Shown one piece after another: positions 11,311 to 23,367 of a DNA stretch of 64,000 nt. The DNA lies in NCBI RefSeq assembly GCF_020080835.1, contig NC_058167.1:4960659-5024658 (forward strand). Reading direction: 5' to 3'. Every line of letters starts with the position of its first letter. Position 1 is the stretch's first letter. The notes under the pieces were generated by a model. That model searched no databases. It had not been told where the DNA came from and saw only the letters and a list, made by a program, of their open reading frames with translations. This stretch comes from Cotesia glomerata. Lineage: Eukaryota; Arthropoda; Insecta; Hymenoptera; Braconidae. Both the position numbers and the translations under genes were made by a program.

Positions 11311-12716
11311 ATGAGTAACCCACAGAAAACAAACAAGAGTGGAAACGGGTTACATGCCCAACAAGCAGCGATTGAAACGAGCACTGAAATGAAGCGATCA
11401 CAAGCGTTGAAACGCCTAGAGAAACTGACCAGCGAGTTAAATGTTTTCGTTCAGTCAACATCCACAAGGAGATAAAAAACAAGACGACTAGTGTAGCGAA
11501 CGCACTTCAACGTTTCAAAAAACTGGACGAAGAATGGCGCTCATCATTACACCGCACCCCTTGTGCTACATCGGAGAGAAATAGTCAAGTGGTTGTTGAA
11601 GAAGCAATGGACACTGGAGCCGAAGGTGACGGAGAATCAGTCGCTGAAGAAGAAAGTAAAACTATCACAACGGCAGAGACTGAATCCTTTGACCAAGACA
11701 GCCGCATCCTGAAGAAGTTGAGAAGAAAAATTCGTTCTTCCGAAGGCGGAGCTCTTCATACTCCCAAGAATCTGAAAGACCTTGGACCTGGTCATCCCAT
11801 CAAGAAGCAGAAAGTGGTTAAGGATCTTCCACAAAACTCTGATGATCAGAACAAGAAGCCAGGCTGGGAAAAGGTTCAGTCCAGAAAGGACAAGAAGAAG
11901 GAGCGCAGGAAATTGCCCCCAGAAAAACCTCTGGTGCCTCCATCGAAGCCGAACCAGAAGCCGAGAAGAACAGCAACGAGACCGGAGACACTTATTATCC
12001 GTCCAGCGAACAAAGATAAGTATTCTGAAATGCTTACACGGATCAAGGCGGACGTTCGCCCAGATCAGGTCCGCAACACAGTCGAGAAGATACGCAGGAC
12101 CGCGACAGGGAACATTCTCATCACGCTGTCGAAAGGCAGTAGTGATAGAGGTAAAGACCTGCAGAAGACTATCGCGGGAATACTTAAGGAGGACGCAAAT
12201 GTCATTAGTACAGGACCTGAAGAAGACCTGGAAATTCGCGATATTGACGATACTACAACTAAAGATGACATTCTAACAGCTTTACAAGAGGCAGCTGGAA
12301 ACGATTGTGGTATAACAGTAGAAGCCATTAAAATTCGTAAGGTCTTACGTAGCAGAACACAAATTGCGTCGGTGACTCTGGCAGCAACGGTAGTGCAGAA
12401 AGTGGTAGGAGAACACGGCAAGATTAGGATCGGCTGGACCAATTGTCGTATTAGAACCGTACTAAGACCAGTCCGATGTTATAAATGCTGGCATTTTGGA
12501 CACCGTGCGGTTCAGTGCACAAGTGAAGTCGACCGCTCCAAACTTTGCAGTAAATGTGGAGAAGAGGGACACAAAATCTCCGAATGTAATAAGCCTGCTA
12601 AATGCGCACTGTGTGCGGATCAACTCGGTACAGAGAATAACGCCCATCATGCCGGCACAAGCAGATGCCTAGTATACCAAGAGGCACTCAAGAAGATAAC
12701 TGATAAACGAAAATGA
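11311..12716 (+). pseudogene. R1-clade ORF1 (Gag-like, CCHC zinc knuckles), frameshifted
   Basis: The ATG at 11311 gives MSNPQKTNKSG. The related ORF1 of copy 2 starts at the corresponding ATG. A small deletion near 11452 removes part of the SKVNIHK block and shifts the frame; coding resumes and runs to the stop at 12714-12716. The N-terminal third is helical and Lys/Glu-rich, and the middle is basic. The C-terminal 80 residues hold zinc knuckles (CYKCWHFGHRAVQC, CSKCGEEGHKISEC, then a longer C-x2-C..H..C unit). ORF1 proteins of this clade bind element RNA and localise the particle. The stop codon overlaps the ORF2 start in ATGA. Confidence 0.85.
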
Positions 12717-15640
12717 GAATACTGCAGCTAAACATCAACCACTGTGAGGCGGCACATGATTTGCTCATGCAGACAGTACGTGAACAGAAGCTTGACCTTG
12801 CGCTTATATCGGAACCCTATAAACACCTCGGCGGCCAACCATGGGAAACTGACTGCACCACAAAAGCTGTCATATGGTCCTGTCGCAAGCTCCCCTTCCA
12901 GAGTGTCGTTAACAATAGCAGCGCCGGCTTTGTAGCAGCATCAGTAGATGGAATCCGCTTTTACAGCTGCTACGCATCACCTAGTCTCACTATTTTTGAA
13001 TTCATGGACTTTCTGGATCGACTGACGGAGGACGCGAAGCAGTACTACCCAGTGGCAATAGCTGGAGACTTCAACGCCTGGGCAGTGGAATGGGGCAGCA
13101 AACACACCAACGCTCGAGGTAAAGAACTACTAGAAGCTTTTTCTACGTAAGATGTAGTATTGTTAAACAGCGGCGATGCGCCGACGTACACTAAAGGAGA
13201 CGCAAGTTCTATTGTGGATCTTACTTTTGTCAGCAGCAGCCTCATCAGAGGAAACTACGACTGGAAGGTGATGGAGATCTACACGGCCAGCGATCACAAT
13301 ACGATTCTCTCGGACGTATCAAAGGTGAAATCCTTTGACCCAGGTGCTCTAGCAGCTGCCCTAAATAGTGAACCGCTTACTACTGGATCTGCAGAAGAAA
13401 TGACCAAGGACTTGATGAAGAGAGTGACCCAGGCTTGCGACACCTGCATGCTCCGTAAACGGGGCATGAACCAAAGACCTTCGGTGCACTGGTGGAACGA
13501 ACACATCAGCTTCCTACGGAAAGAGTGTCTTAATAAAAGAAGAATATCTCAGCGTGGTTATCGGCGGCCTGACTCAGCGGAACTAGTCGCAGAATACAAG
13601 AAAGCTCGTCGACATTTAAACAAAGCCATCAAGAATAGCAAGAAGAACTGCTGGAAAGAGCTAATCAACGAGGTGGACAATGACTTGTGGGATAGACCTA
13701 ACAAGGTAGTCATGGCACACCTGAAATATCAGCCAATGCCGTCTCCTACGTATCCTCAACTCTTACAGAAGATCGTGACTGCGCTGTTTCCACGACAGCG
13801 CGTTTTTAACTATCTGTTGACACAGGACGAACTGAATGATATTTCACCTGTCACGAAAGAAGAACTGATGGAAGCTTGTAACCGCGTCGGGAATAATAAA
13901 GCACCAGGATTGCACGGAATCCCTAACATTGCCTTGAAAACATCTATTAAAGCAGCGCCAGCGTTATTCCTCGACGTCTATAACATCTGCTTGAAGGAAG
14001 GGATTTTTCTTTGGAAGTGGAAACAACAACGGCTGGTACTACTTCCTAAAGGGAAAAAGCCACCGGAAGAACCGTCATCTTATCGTCCACTCTGCATGCT
14101 GGATACAGCCGGTAAGATACTAGAACGTATAATCCACCAAAGGATAGAAGCAGTTGTCGATCCACTCTTAGCAGACAGTCAGTACGGATTTCAGAAAGGA
14201 CGATCAACCCTGGACGCGATCAACCTGATTGTCGGTATAGCCAAAGACGCAATCGTCGGTACCAGATGGAAGGGAGGAACGAAGAAATATTGCCTGGTGG
14301 CAACTTTAGACATAAAAAATGCCTTCAACTCCGCCAACTGGGATTGCATCATGCAAGCTTTTCAAGAGATGAAAGTACCAGGATACCTACGAAGGATAGT
14401 CGCTAGCTACTTTACAGATAGAGTCCTGAGATATGACACGAAGAATGGTCCAAAGGAGTATGATGTTACTGGAGGTGTACCGCAGGGTTCTGTTCTCGGT
14501 CCACTTCTCTGGAATGTCATGTACAACGGATTGCTGAGGTTGAAACTACTAAGAAAAGTCAAACTGTTAGCGTACGCGGACGACGTAGCCATAGTAATCG
14601 TCGCCAAACATCTCGATAAGATAAAACATATGTTCGCTATCACCTTTGAGCGAATTAACCAGTGGATGGACACAGTAAATCTACAACTGGCTAAACAGAA
14701 GACCGAGGCTGTACTTATCACTAACAGAAAAGTGGTGGAAACGATCAATCTAAACGTCGGAGACCAAGAAATCACATCCCAACCATTCATTCGATATCTG
14801 GGAGTGATGCTCAATGCATGACTTAACTTCAAACAACAAGTTGAACACGTGACCGCCAAAGCATCAGCAGTAGTAGCCAACCTAGTAGGATTGATGCCCA
14901 ACATCTGTGGCCCGAAGCAGACACGGAGATCATTGCTATCATCAGTAGTTACATCGGTCCTCACATATGGTATATCCATTTGGGCCGACGTACTTAAGAT
15001 CCAAGAATCATGGAGGAAAGCATGTCCAGTTTACCGACTGAGCGCGCTAAGAGCAGCCAGCACCTCTCGAACAATATCAGAGGAAGCAGTGTATGTCATT
15101 TACGGAACTTTGCCGCTCAGAGTCTTAGCTGAGGAAAGACGGAACCTTTACCAACGAAAGAGGACAACCGCACAAAGTGCCGAGGAACTCAGAGCTAAAG
15201 AACGGCAGAACAGCATCGCTCGATGGCAATCACAGTGGGACGCCGCGACAACAGGGAGATGGACACACCGTCTCATACCGAAGATCGACGTTTGGCTAAA
15301 CCGAAGTCATGGCGAGGTCAATTACTATCTGATGCAGTTGTTGTCAGGACATGGATGTTTTCAGACGTATCTTCACCGCTTCAAGCATGATGATTCACCG
15401 GAGTGCCCGTCCTGCCCAGGAATCAATGAAGACGCGGAGCACGTTTTCTTTGAGTGCTCACGATTTTACCCACAGCGAGATGAGCTGGAGATGATCCTAA
15501 AGAAGAAAATCCAACCAGAGACAATAGTAGAAGCAATGTTGTCATCAAGAGCCTCCTGGAACGCCATTAGCACATTTGCAACAGAAGTCTTCATAGACTT
15601 GCGTTTCATCGAAAGAAAAAGAGCAAATGACAACAACTAG
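12713..15640 (+). pseudogene. R1-clade ORF2 (APE endonuclease + reverse transcriptase), two nonsense codons
   Basis: One frame of 976 codons interrupted by TAA at 13148 and TGA at 14819. Relatives have Leu and Arg there, so each is probably a point mutation. Residues 1-220 are the APE-type endonuclease: MRILQLNINH, ISEPYK, AGDFNAWA (about 121-128) and SDHNTILSD. The reverse transcriptase follows, with NNKAPGLHGIPN, PSSYRPLCMLDTAGK, QYGFQKGRSTLDA, LDIKNAFNSANW, GVPQGSVLGPLLW and catalytic YADD near residue 621. A C-terminal zinc finger reads CPSCPG..EHVFFEC. A 20-residue gap after SDHNTILSD, compared with copies 2 and 3, is a third lesion. Its normal roles are target nicking and target-primed cDNA synthesis. 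Confidence 0.9.
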
Positions 15641-15897
15641 AAGAAAGGTAAAATAACACCTTAGCTACCAGAAGAAAGAGCAGTAGCTAGATCCTCCCCT
15701 CACGAAGTAATGCCTAACGGCCGTTTCCATGAGGAATTAGGGGAAAGAGGAAAAGGGGTTTAGGGTTTAGTGGGTAGGGGCGCTAGCGTCGAGTTTTTGT
15801 ATGACACTGCGTCGAGTCGCCACATATCCAGGCCAAACAACTATGCATAGAATCTGTAAAAAGGATTCCCCCCCCCCTTAAAACAAAAAAAAAAAAA

Positions 15898-15941
15898 CAC
15901 ACACACACACACACACATACACACACACACACACATACAGA
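15898..15941. repeat. (AC)n tract at the 3' junction of LINE copy 1
   Basis: AC repeats with two ACAT interruptions follow the A-rich tail of copy 1 without other sequence between. Together with 10657-10753 they form the split target. Confidence 0.9.
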
Positions 15942-16264
15942 CATAGTGACAACCTCTTGGGAGTATTCAGGGACGCTTCCTAGGACCTTAAGACGTCGAG
16001 ATAAAAACTCGATTTTGGAAAAACGGAGTAAAACCAATAACTTCCCGATTTTCTGAGCGGGAAGTTAAAAAATTTTTTCAATTTTTAACTTTCCGCTTAG
16101 AAAATCGAAGATTTTTGAAAAATCGGGGTTACTGGTTTTACCCCGTTTTGCAAAAATCGAGATTCGAACAGATCTCGACGTTTTGAATCTCTAAGAAGCT
16201 TTTCTGACTATTTTTACGATGATGTACGTACGTCTGTATGTATGTATGTGTGTGTATGTGTGTC

Positions 16265-16270
<6 letters not shown>
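15942..16270. repeat. Two family-G repeats head to head
   Basis: The segment 15942-16060 (minus) and the segment from about 16072 (plus) are inverted copies of one short repeat. Shared phrases are ACTTCCCG, ATCGGG, TACCCCGTTTT, AAATCGAG, TCTCGACG and CTAGGAAGC. The repeat ends outward in ACAGACATA or TATGTCTGT and then CA/TG. Their outward microsatellites received LINE copies 1 and 2, so both LINE 3' ends face this palindromic spacer. Confidence 0.75.

Positions 16271-16305
<35 letters not shown>
16255..16305. repeat. (TG)n tract at the 3' junction of LINE copy 2
   Basis: TATG/TGTG repeats grading into pure TG and then into the T run that is the complemented A tail of copy 2. The partner tract lies at 21441-21510. 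Confidence 0.9.
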
Positions 16306-16308
<3 letters not shown>

Positions 16309-16550
16309 TTTTTTTGTTGGGGGGTGAATCCTTTTTACGGATTCTAGGCATAGCTGTTTGGCCTGGATATGTGGCGACTCGACGCAGCGTCATACTAACT
16401 CGACACTAACGCCCCTACCCACTAAACCCTAAACCCCTTTTCCTTCTTTCCTCTAATCCTCATGGAAACCGCCGTCAGGCATTACTTCGTGAAGGGAGGA
16501 TCTAGCTACTGCTCTTCCTTCTGGTGGCTAAGGTGTTAACTATCTTCCTT

Positions 16551-19527
16551 CTATCTTCTGCTATTTGCTCTTTTTCTTTCGGTGGAACGCAAGTCTTTAA
16601 GGACTTCTGTTGCAAACGTGTTGGTAGCGTTCCAGGCAGCTTCTGATGACAACATTGCTTCTACTAGTGAATCTGGTTGCATTCTCTGGTTCAGGATCCT
16701 CTCCAGTTCTTCACGCTGTGGATCGAAACGAGGACATACAAAGAAGACGTGCTCCGCGTCTTCAGCAGCTCCTGGGCAGGACGGGCACTCCGAAGAGTTA
16801 TCGTGCTTAAAGCGGTGTAGATACTCTCGAAAACACCCATGTCCCGACAACATCTGCGTAAGATAGTAATTGACCTCACCGTGATTCCGGTTAAGCCAAA
16901 TGTCGACCCGAGGTATGAGACGGTGCGTCCACCTACCCTTCTCTGCAGCATCCCATTGTAGTTGCCATCGGCCTATGCTCTTTGCCGTTCTTCAATTCTA
17001 AGTTCTTCCGGGCTCAGTGCAGTTGACCTTTTCGTTGGTAAAGGGCCCGCCTTGCCTCTGCTAGAACTCTAAAAGGTAGGGTTCCAGCAATGACGCACAC
17101 TGCTTCTTCTGATAGAGTGCGGAAGGCACTAGCTACTCGTAGGGCACTCTGTCGGTATATTGGTCCAGCTTTTCTCCATGATTCTTGGGTTTCCAGTGCA
17201 TCAGCCCAAATGGATATTCCGTAAGTGAGCACTGATGTGACTACTGATGACAATAGTAGCCTCCTGCTCTGCATTGGGCCTCCGATGTTAGGCATCAGCC
17301 GTGCGAGACTAGCCCTCACTACTGACGCTTTGGCACTGACATGTTCCACCTGCTGTTTGAAGTTGAGTCGTGCATCCAGCATCACTCCCAGATAACGGAT
17401 AAATGGTTGTGATGTGATTTCTCGGTCACCGACATTAATCTTAATTGTTTCAACTTCTTTTCGGCTGGTAATAAGCACTGCTTCGGTCTTCTGCTTGGCC
17501 AGTTGTAGGTTCACTGTATCCATCCACTGGTTGATCTTCTCAAAAGTGATGTCAAACAGATGTTGAATCTCGTCGAGGTGTTTGGCGACGATCACTGCGG
17601 CAACATCATCCGCATACGCTACCAGTTTGACACATCTTGGAAGCTTCAGTCTCAGGAGCCCGTCATACATGATATTCCACAGAAGTGGACCAAGAACAGA
17701 GCCCTGTGGCACACCACCGGTTATATCATACTCTTTTGGACCATTCTTTGTATCGTATTTCAGCACTCTATCTGTAAAATAGCTAATCACTAGTCTGCGA
17801 AGATATGTTGGCACGTTCTTCTCGTCGAGAGCTTGCATGATGCAGTCCCAATTAGCGGAATTGAAAGCATTTTTGATGTCCAAGGCAGCCACCAGGCAGT
17901 ACTTCTTCGTTCCACCCTTCCATCTAGTTCCTGCGATTGCCTCTTTGGCCGTATTAACAACCAGGTTGATCGCGTCCAGGGTTGATCGTCCTTTCCGGAA
18001 TCCATACTGGTTGTCTGCCAAGAGTGGGTCGACTACTGCATCTATTCGCTGATGGATGATACGCTCAAATATCTTACCCGCCGTATCTAGCATGCAGAGT
18101 GGTCGGTAAGATGACGGTTCTTCTGGCGGTTTCTTTCCTTTAGGTAAAAGTACTAACCGTTGCTGTTTCCACTTACGAGGAAAAGTCCCCTCCTTGAGGA
18201 ATGCGTTGTAAGCGTCTAGAAATAATGTTGGTGCTGCCTTTATGATGGTTTTCAAGGCTATATTAGGGATTCCGTCCAATCCCGGCGCTTTATTATTTCC
18301 TACCCGATTACAGGCCTCCAACAATTCTTCTTCAGTGACAGGTGGAATGTCGTCCAGTTCATCTTGCGTTGACTGATAATTGAGACTGTGTTGCTGTGGA
18401 AACAGCGCAGTGACGATTTTCTGAAGGAGTTGGGGACACGTAGGTGACGGCATTTGTTGTTTCTTCAGGTGCGTCATGACCACCTTATACGGCCGACCCC
18501 ACACGTCTTTGTCGACCTCGTATATGAGCTCTTTCCAGCATCTTCTTTTGCTCTCTTTTATGGCCTTATTAAGTTCACGACGAGCTTTTTTGTACTCTGC
18601 GATCAGCACTGCAGAGTAAGGTCGTTGATACCGCCGCCACCGAGATCTACACAGGCGATGACACTCTTTACGGAGGTTGCTGATATGATCATTCCACCAG
18701 TGTACCGCAGGTCTTGAATTCATAACACGTTTGCGAGGCATACTGGCATCACAAGCTTGTGTTACTCGCATCATCAGAGCCTTAGTATGTTCTTCTGCAC
18801 ATCCAGTCTCTATCGGATCACTATCGAGGGCTGTTAGCAATACTTCTGGGTCAAGAGATTTCACCTTCCAACCGACGGTGTTAAATTGCTTGATAGGCCC
18901 CCGGAGGTTCTGGTCGTTTGACGTTTCCCAGAGTATCGCATGATGGTCACTGGCAGTGTAGATGTCCAGTACCTTCCAGTTAGTGTTACCTTTAGCAAGG
19001 CTGGTACTGACAAAAGTGACGTCTACAATCGAGCTTGCGTCACGTTTGGTGTAGGTCGGCGTGTCACCACTGTTGAGCAAGACTACATCTAGTGTAGAAA
19101 GAGCTTCTAGCAGCTCTCTTCCTCGTGCATTAGTCTGCTTACTGCCCCAGTCCACTGCCCAGGCGTTAAAGTCCCCGGCTATCGCCACTGGATGATGTTG
19201 CTTCGCGTCCTCGGTCAGTCGATCCAAGAAGTCAGTAAACTCAGCAATTGAGAGGCTAGGTGGTGCGTAGCAGCTGTAAAAACGGATGCCATCTACTGAT
19301 GCTGCTACAAAGCCAGCGCTGCCATTGGTAGCTACACTCTGGAAAGGGAGCTTACCACAAGCCCAGATCACAGCTTTCGTGGTGATATCCGTCTCCCAAG
19401 GTTGTCCAGCTAAATGTTTATATGGCTCCGATAAAAGCACAACGTCGAGCTTTAATTCCCGTACTGTCTGCATAAGCAGGTCATGCGCAGCTTCGCAGTG
19501 ATTGATGTTAAGCTGCAGTATCCTCAT
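16551..19527 (-). pseudogene. R1-clade ORF2 of copy 2, frameshifted near the C-terminus
   Basis: Open for 837 codons from ATG 19527, whose ATG overlaps the ORF1 stop as ATGA. Visible parts are the APE endonuclease (NINHCEAAHDLL, LSEPYKHL, AGDFNAWAVDWGS, SIVDVTFVS, SDHHAILWE) and the full reverse transcriptase (NNKAPGLDGIPN, PLCMLDTAGK, YGFRKGRSTLDA, GGVPQGSVLGPLLW, VAYADDVAAV). The frame breaks near 17030, where a T run is one base shorter than in copy 3. It is off by a further base near 16986, and resumes to 16551 with the zinc finger CPSCPGAAEDAEHVFFVC. Only the last ~160 codons are affected. Confidence 0.9.
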
Positions 19528-20879
19528 GTTCGTTTATTTGTCAGCTTCTGGAGTGCTTCTTGGAAGACTGGACATCGGCCAGAACCAGACCGGTGAGCAG
19601 TGTCCTGAGAGCCAGGTTTTTCCGCACATAACGCACATTTCACTTTATTTTGGCATTGAGCAGCTTGATGACCAGTTTGCCCACATTTGATGCAAAGCCC
19701 AGATCGGTCGACTTCGCTTTTACATTGGGCAGTAGTGTGCCCAAAGTGCCAGCACTTATAGCATCGTAATGGTGTCTTAATTGCTCTGACACGGCAATTT
19801 ACCCAGCCAATCCTTATTTTGCCTGTCTTTCCAAATATCTTCTGCACTATTGCTGCTGGCAATCGTACCGAAGCAGTTTGAGTACCTCTGTAGGCCGGAC
19901 GAATTTTAATGACATCTTCAGGTATTTCGTAGTCATTTCCAGCTGCCTCTTGTAAGGCCTTCCGGACATCGTCTTTAGTTGTTTCGTCGTCAATGTCCCG
20001 GATTTCAAGCTGTTCCTCTGGGCCTTTACAGATGACTTGCGCTTCTTCTTTAAGGATGCTCTTGATGGTCTTCAGCAAAGCTTGTCCTTTGTCTGCGGTC
20101 TTTCTGGAAAGCGTAATGAGCATATTCCCATCATTCGTCTTTTGAACCTTGTCAACGACGTCACGGGTCTGATCTGGTGGGACATCTTTTTTAATCCGAC
20201 GCAGTATCTCGGCATATTTTGCCTTCTCAACGGGTCGAATAATTAAGGCATCTGGTTTGGTGAATTTTCGCGGTTTTTCCCGCTTAGGCTCCGGCCGAGA
20301 TTTGTTCACCGGTTGTTTTGGTAACCGCTCTCTCGCTTGCTCCTTCTTCTCCTTCTTGGATTGGACCTTCTGCCATTCAGTCACCTCTTTTTTTCCGGCG
20401 TTCTGCACTGCCGTGTTTTTCGGAGGGCTTGGTTTCAGGTCCTTTTTCTTCACAACTTGGCAGATCGTTGGGTCGGGAGAAGATCGATCTTTTCTCTTAG
20501 TTGACTTGCTGCTAGTTCTGATTTTGTCTTCCGCGACTGATTCACCGTCACCTTCGGCTCCAGTGTCCATTGCTTCTTCATTGACGATAGTTGCTTGAAT
20601 GCTTCTCTCCGGTGTAGTGCGAGAAGTGCGTCGTACTGTTAAACACCATTCTTCATCAAGTTTCTTGAATCTCTGGAGGGCATTGGCTACGCTGGTCGTC
20701 TTGGTCTTAATCTCCTTGTGGATATTGACCTTAGATTGGATGAAGTCATTTAGCTCACTGGTCAGCTTTTCAAGGCGTTCAAACGCTTGCGACCGCTTCA
20801 TTTCAGCGCTTGCTTCAATCGCTGCTTGTTGGGCATGAGGCCCGTTTTCACTATTGTTGTTTTCCTGAATTTTACTCAT
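19524..20879 (-). CDS. R1-clade ORF1 protein, intact (Gag-like, CCHC zinc knuckles)
   Basis: An uninterrupted 451-codon frame from the ATG at 20879 (MSKIQENNNSENG). Residues 15-75 are helical (MKRSQAFERLEKLTSEL and on). A charged, low-complexity middle part rich in Lys, Glu and Pro follows. Next comes a conserved block (TKPDALIIRPVEKAKYAEIL, then TLSRKTADKGQ) shared by the other copies. The last 80 residues hold zinc knuckles: CYKCWHFGHTTAQC, CIKCGQTGHQAAQC and a longer C-x2-C..H..C unit. In this clade the protein coats element RNA. The frame stays open upstream of this ATG through part of the 5' UTR without another ATG. The stop overlaps the ORF2 start as ATGA. Confidence 0.9.
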   Translation of the reverse strand: MSKIQENNNSENGPHAQQAAIEASAEMKRSQAFERLEKLTSELNDFIQSKVNIHKEIKTKTTSVANALQRFKKLDEEWCLTVRRTSRTTPERSIQATIVNEEAMDTGAEGDGESVAEDKIRTSSKSTKRKDRSSPDPTICQVVKKKDLKPSPPKNTAVQNAGKKEVTEWQKVQSKKEKKEQARERLPKQPVNKSRPEPKREKPRKFTKPDALIIRPVEKAKYAEILRRIKKDVPPDQTRDVVDKVQKTNDGNMLITLSRKTADKGQALLKTIKSILKEEAQVICKGPEEQLEIRDIDDETTKDDVRKALQEAAGNDYEIPEDVIKIRPAYRGTQTASVRLPAAIVQKIFGKTGKIRIGWVNCRVRAIKTPLRCYKCWHFGHTTAQCKSEVDRSGLCIKCGQTGHQAAQCQNKVKCALCAEKPGSQDTAHRSGSGRCPVFQEALQKLTNKRT

Positions 20880-21437
20880 ACTTTTAAATTCACCAGCGCA
20901 TCGTACGGAGTGGAGCGGGTTGTCATAACTAGGAACGGGTGTACCCTCGGAGATAGTACTCCTACCCCAGTTCCCTGAGGCCTAGCCGACACTTAGCCAG
21001 CCCCGGAATACACGGACGGACTAGACTCGCTCGGAGCGGTGAAGATTCCGATCTCTAACACTCACTGCGTACTTCCTGATCAAGGCCCAAAGTGGCTGGC
21101 TCCTGATCCACTGCTGCAACTTACACCTCGGCAGAGCAAGCTCACATCAGCCGTGGCCTGCATCATCGGAAACTACGACACGAGGTTCCGGTCACTCCCA
21201 GTGGGTCACAGCAGAGAACGATCGTCTTGTTAGGTCAGTTAGTGCGACCAACCCATTAAAGGGGAGTTTTGTCCACGGGAGCGTATTTTGTTTGGTTATT
21301 TTGCTTGGCTCCTACCCGCTGTACCTCATCAACTAAGAGATTAAGTGTCATCCAAGGACAGCGAGCGTTCTCCCATCCGCTCGGGGAGACGCGCCCGGTA
21401 GCAGTATCTCTTCTGCCCCGAGTATCTCTTCTGCCCC

Positions 21438-21440
<3 letters not shown>

Positions 21441-21510
<70 letters not shown>
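21441..21510. repeat. (TG)n tract at the 5' junction of LINE copy 2
   Basis: Seventy bases of pure TG directly outside the 5' end of copy 2, followed by the right arm of family F (CTTATAACTTCTGAACGG...). Confidence 0.95.
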
Positions 21511-21512
<2 letters not shown>

Positions 21513-22296
21513 TGAGTGTATGTAAACCTCTTATAACTTCTGAACGGCTTGACCGATTTGCTCGCAGTTGCCGTCATTCGAAAGGTCTTCGCCAAACTTA
21601 AATTGCCTGTCAGCTGGAACCGATTCGGACCAGTAGATTTCGAGAAATTGCAAAAAAGTGAAAAAAAAAGTGTGTGCGTGTAACCTTTACGCGCGATTGA
21701 AGTAAAACTTCTTTGGCGTTGACGGCACATATCACTGAAATGATTAAATTTTAACTTGAATAATAAATATCACATTATAATTCAATTATAATTGGCTCCC
21801 CGCCTTTAGTAATCCCGCGAAAATTTCTCACAATTATATACAATTAAGTACAATTATTTAAAAAAAAAAAAACATTAACATGGCCCTTTTATTATGGTTT
21901 TTGTGTGAAAAAATATTGTACACGAAATTATTGCTGACAATTTTTGTCGCGAGAAATTTTTGCATGAGAAAAAAGAGACGGTTACCGATATTTTGCATAC
22001 TATTGTCAAGATAATTTAATGAAGATTAATTTGACACTTTTCAAAAATTGATTTAATTTACTAGAAACGAAAAAAAACCTCAAGATAGGTCAAAAAATTT
22101 TCCTGACCGTCATGTATGTAACTCTGAAAACACTATAACTTGCGAAAAAATGCATCATTTATGTTTTTTTTTTTTTTTTTTAATTCTTTAGGATAATTGT
22201 AGGCCACCGAATGCGAATGGTTAGGTATTTTAGTGTCATTTATGTACAATTCACAAAATAAAAGAGCCAAAAGACTGTATATATATATATATATAT
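21511..22296. repeat. Family F arm fragment, then AT-rich sequence without genes
   Basis: 21511-21665 matches the start of the right arm of the complete F copy after its TG tract (38571 on): AACTTCTGAACGG, then CCATTCGAAAGG-like and GAACCGATTCGGACC. Beyond 21670 the sequence is AT-rich, with A and T runs and a short TA run (22279-22296), and I see no gene. Confidence 0.6.
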
Positions 22297-22297
22297 T

Positions 22298-23367
22298 TTA
22301 GGGTGAGCCAAAAAAACTAACCTATCGAATTTATGGATTTAAATGAACCTATATATCGAAAAAAAAATTTCCTGCAAGGCAGGATTTTTAGCTCAATTTT
22401 GAGAGGTGTCGGTGAGCATTCAAAGTTTCCCATTTAAATAACACGTAAAAAGATCTTTTTTCATTAAAAATGATATAACTTTTGAACTGCTTTAATTAAA
22501 AATTTTTTGATGGCAGATTCTTGAAGGACATATGTCATTTTTCGAGTTTATTATTAGTTTAGAAGTTAAAAATAAATTGTAAACGCGATTAAAAAGGAAG
22601 AGAATAAAATTTGTGATAAAATCACTAATGTTTTTGGAAGAAATCATGTCAAATTATTTCTTAGATAATATTATTCTTTCTTCATTAATTGTGTTCTCTT
22701 CCTTTTTAATCGCGTTTACAATTTTGTTTTAACTTCTAAACTAATAATAAACTCGTAAAATGACATAGCAGCAAGTTTTTTCTGTCAGATACCATAAATG
22801 TCGCAAAAATATTGATACAGTAGAATTCAAAATTTTGCTTTTAATATTTTTATAATTGATTAACTTTTTTAAGAAATCTGAGTCTTGAAGTGGAGCGCTT
22901 ATCGGACAAGGAGCTTTAAACCACGCTTTTATACAAATAATACTCGTATACCTCCCCCCCCCCCGCCTACTTATCTTATTTCAAAGTCATTTATTTCCTC
23001 AAATATAAAAATTTCTAACAATAAATGCCTAAAAATGCTTATTTTGATTTTTTGCTCAATTTTCATGACCAGTAAATATATGAATTTTTGACTCTAAAAA
23101 ATAGAACTAGGAATAATTTTGTAGGAAATTTAATATCCTTCAAGAATCCGCCATCAAAAAATTTTTATCTCAAGCGGTTCGAAAGTTATATAATTTTTAA
23201 TGAAAAAAGATTTTTTTACGTTTTATTTAAATGGGAAACTTTCAATGCTCACCAACACCTTTCAAAATTGAGCTAAAAATCCTGCCTTGTAGGGAAATTT
23301 TTTTTTCGATATATAGGTTCATTTTAACCCATAAATTCGATTGGTTAGTTTTTTTGGCTCATCCTAA
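22298..23367. mobile_element. 1.07 kb palindromic MITE with TTAGGGTGAGCC ends
   Basis: Left end TTAGGGTGAGCCAAAAAAAC (22298 on) is matched at the right by its complement ending near 23367 (GGCTCATCCTAA). The arms pair over much of their length: CCTATATATCG, CCTGC(A)AGGCAGGAT, GAGCATTCAAAG/CTTTCAATGCTC, AAGGAAGAG..CTCTTCC. A second inner inverted pair sits around AATCGCGTTTACAA. Flanking TA runs are consistent with a TA target, as used by Tc1/mariner-type elements (inference). No coding sequence. Confidence 0.7.

Larger units (their letters stand above)
16306..21440 (-). mobile_element. Full-length R1-clade LINE inserted in (AC)n, copy 2
   Basis: 5.1 kb on the minus strand, bounded on both sides by TG (AC on its sense strand). 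Its organisation matches copy 1. The 5' end (21,409-21,440) carries the CTCGGGGCAGAAGAGATA unit twice, whereas copy 3 has it once. Its 5' UTR and last ~1.1 kb are nearly identical to copy 3 while the middle is clearly divergent, so the element is a mosaic. ORF1 is intact. ORF2 has two single-base deletions close to its end, which makes this the best-preserved copy in the window. Confidence 0.9.

Noticed and set aside
17560..20838. Plus-strand ORFs of 60-113 codons opposite the R1-clade genes
   Set aside because: They are antisense shadows of ORF1/ORF2 and recur at the same places opposite copy 3 (31233-31517, 33109-33321, 35041-35454).
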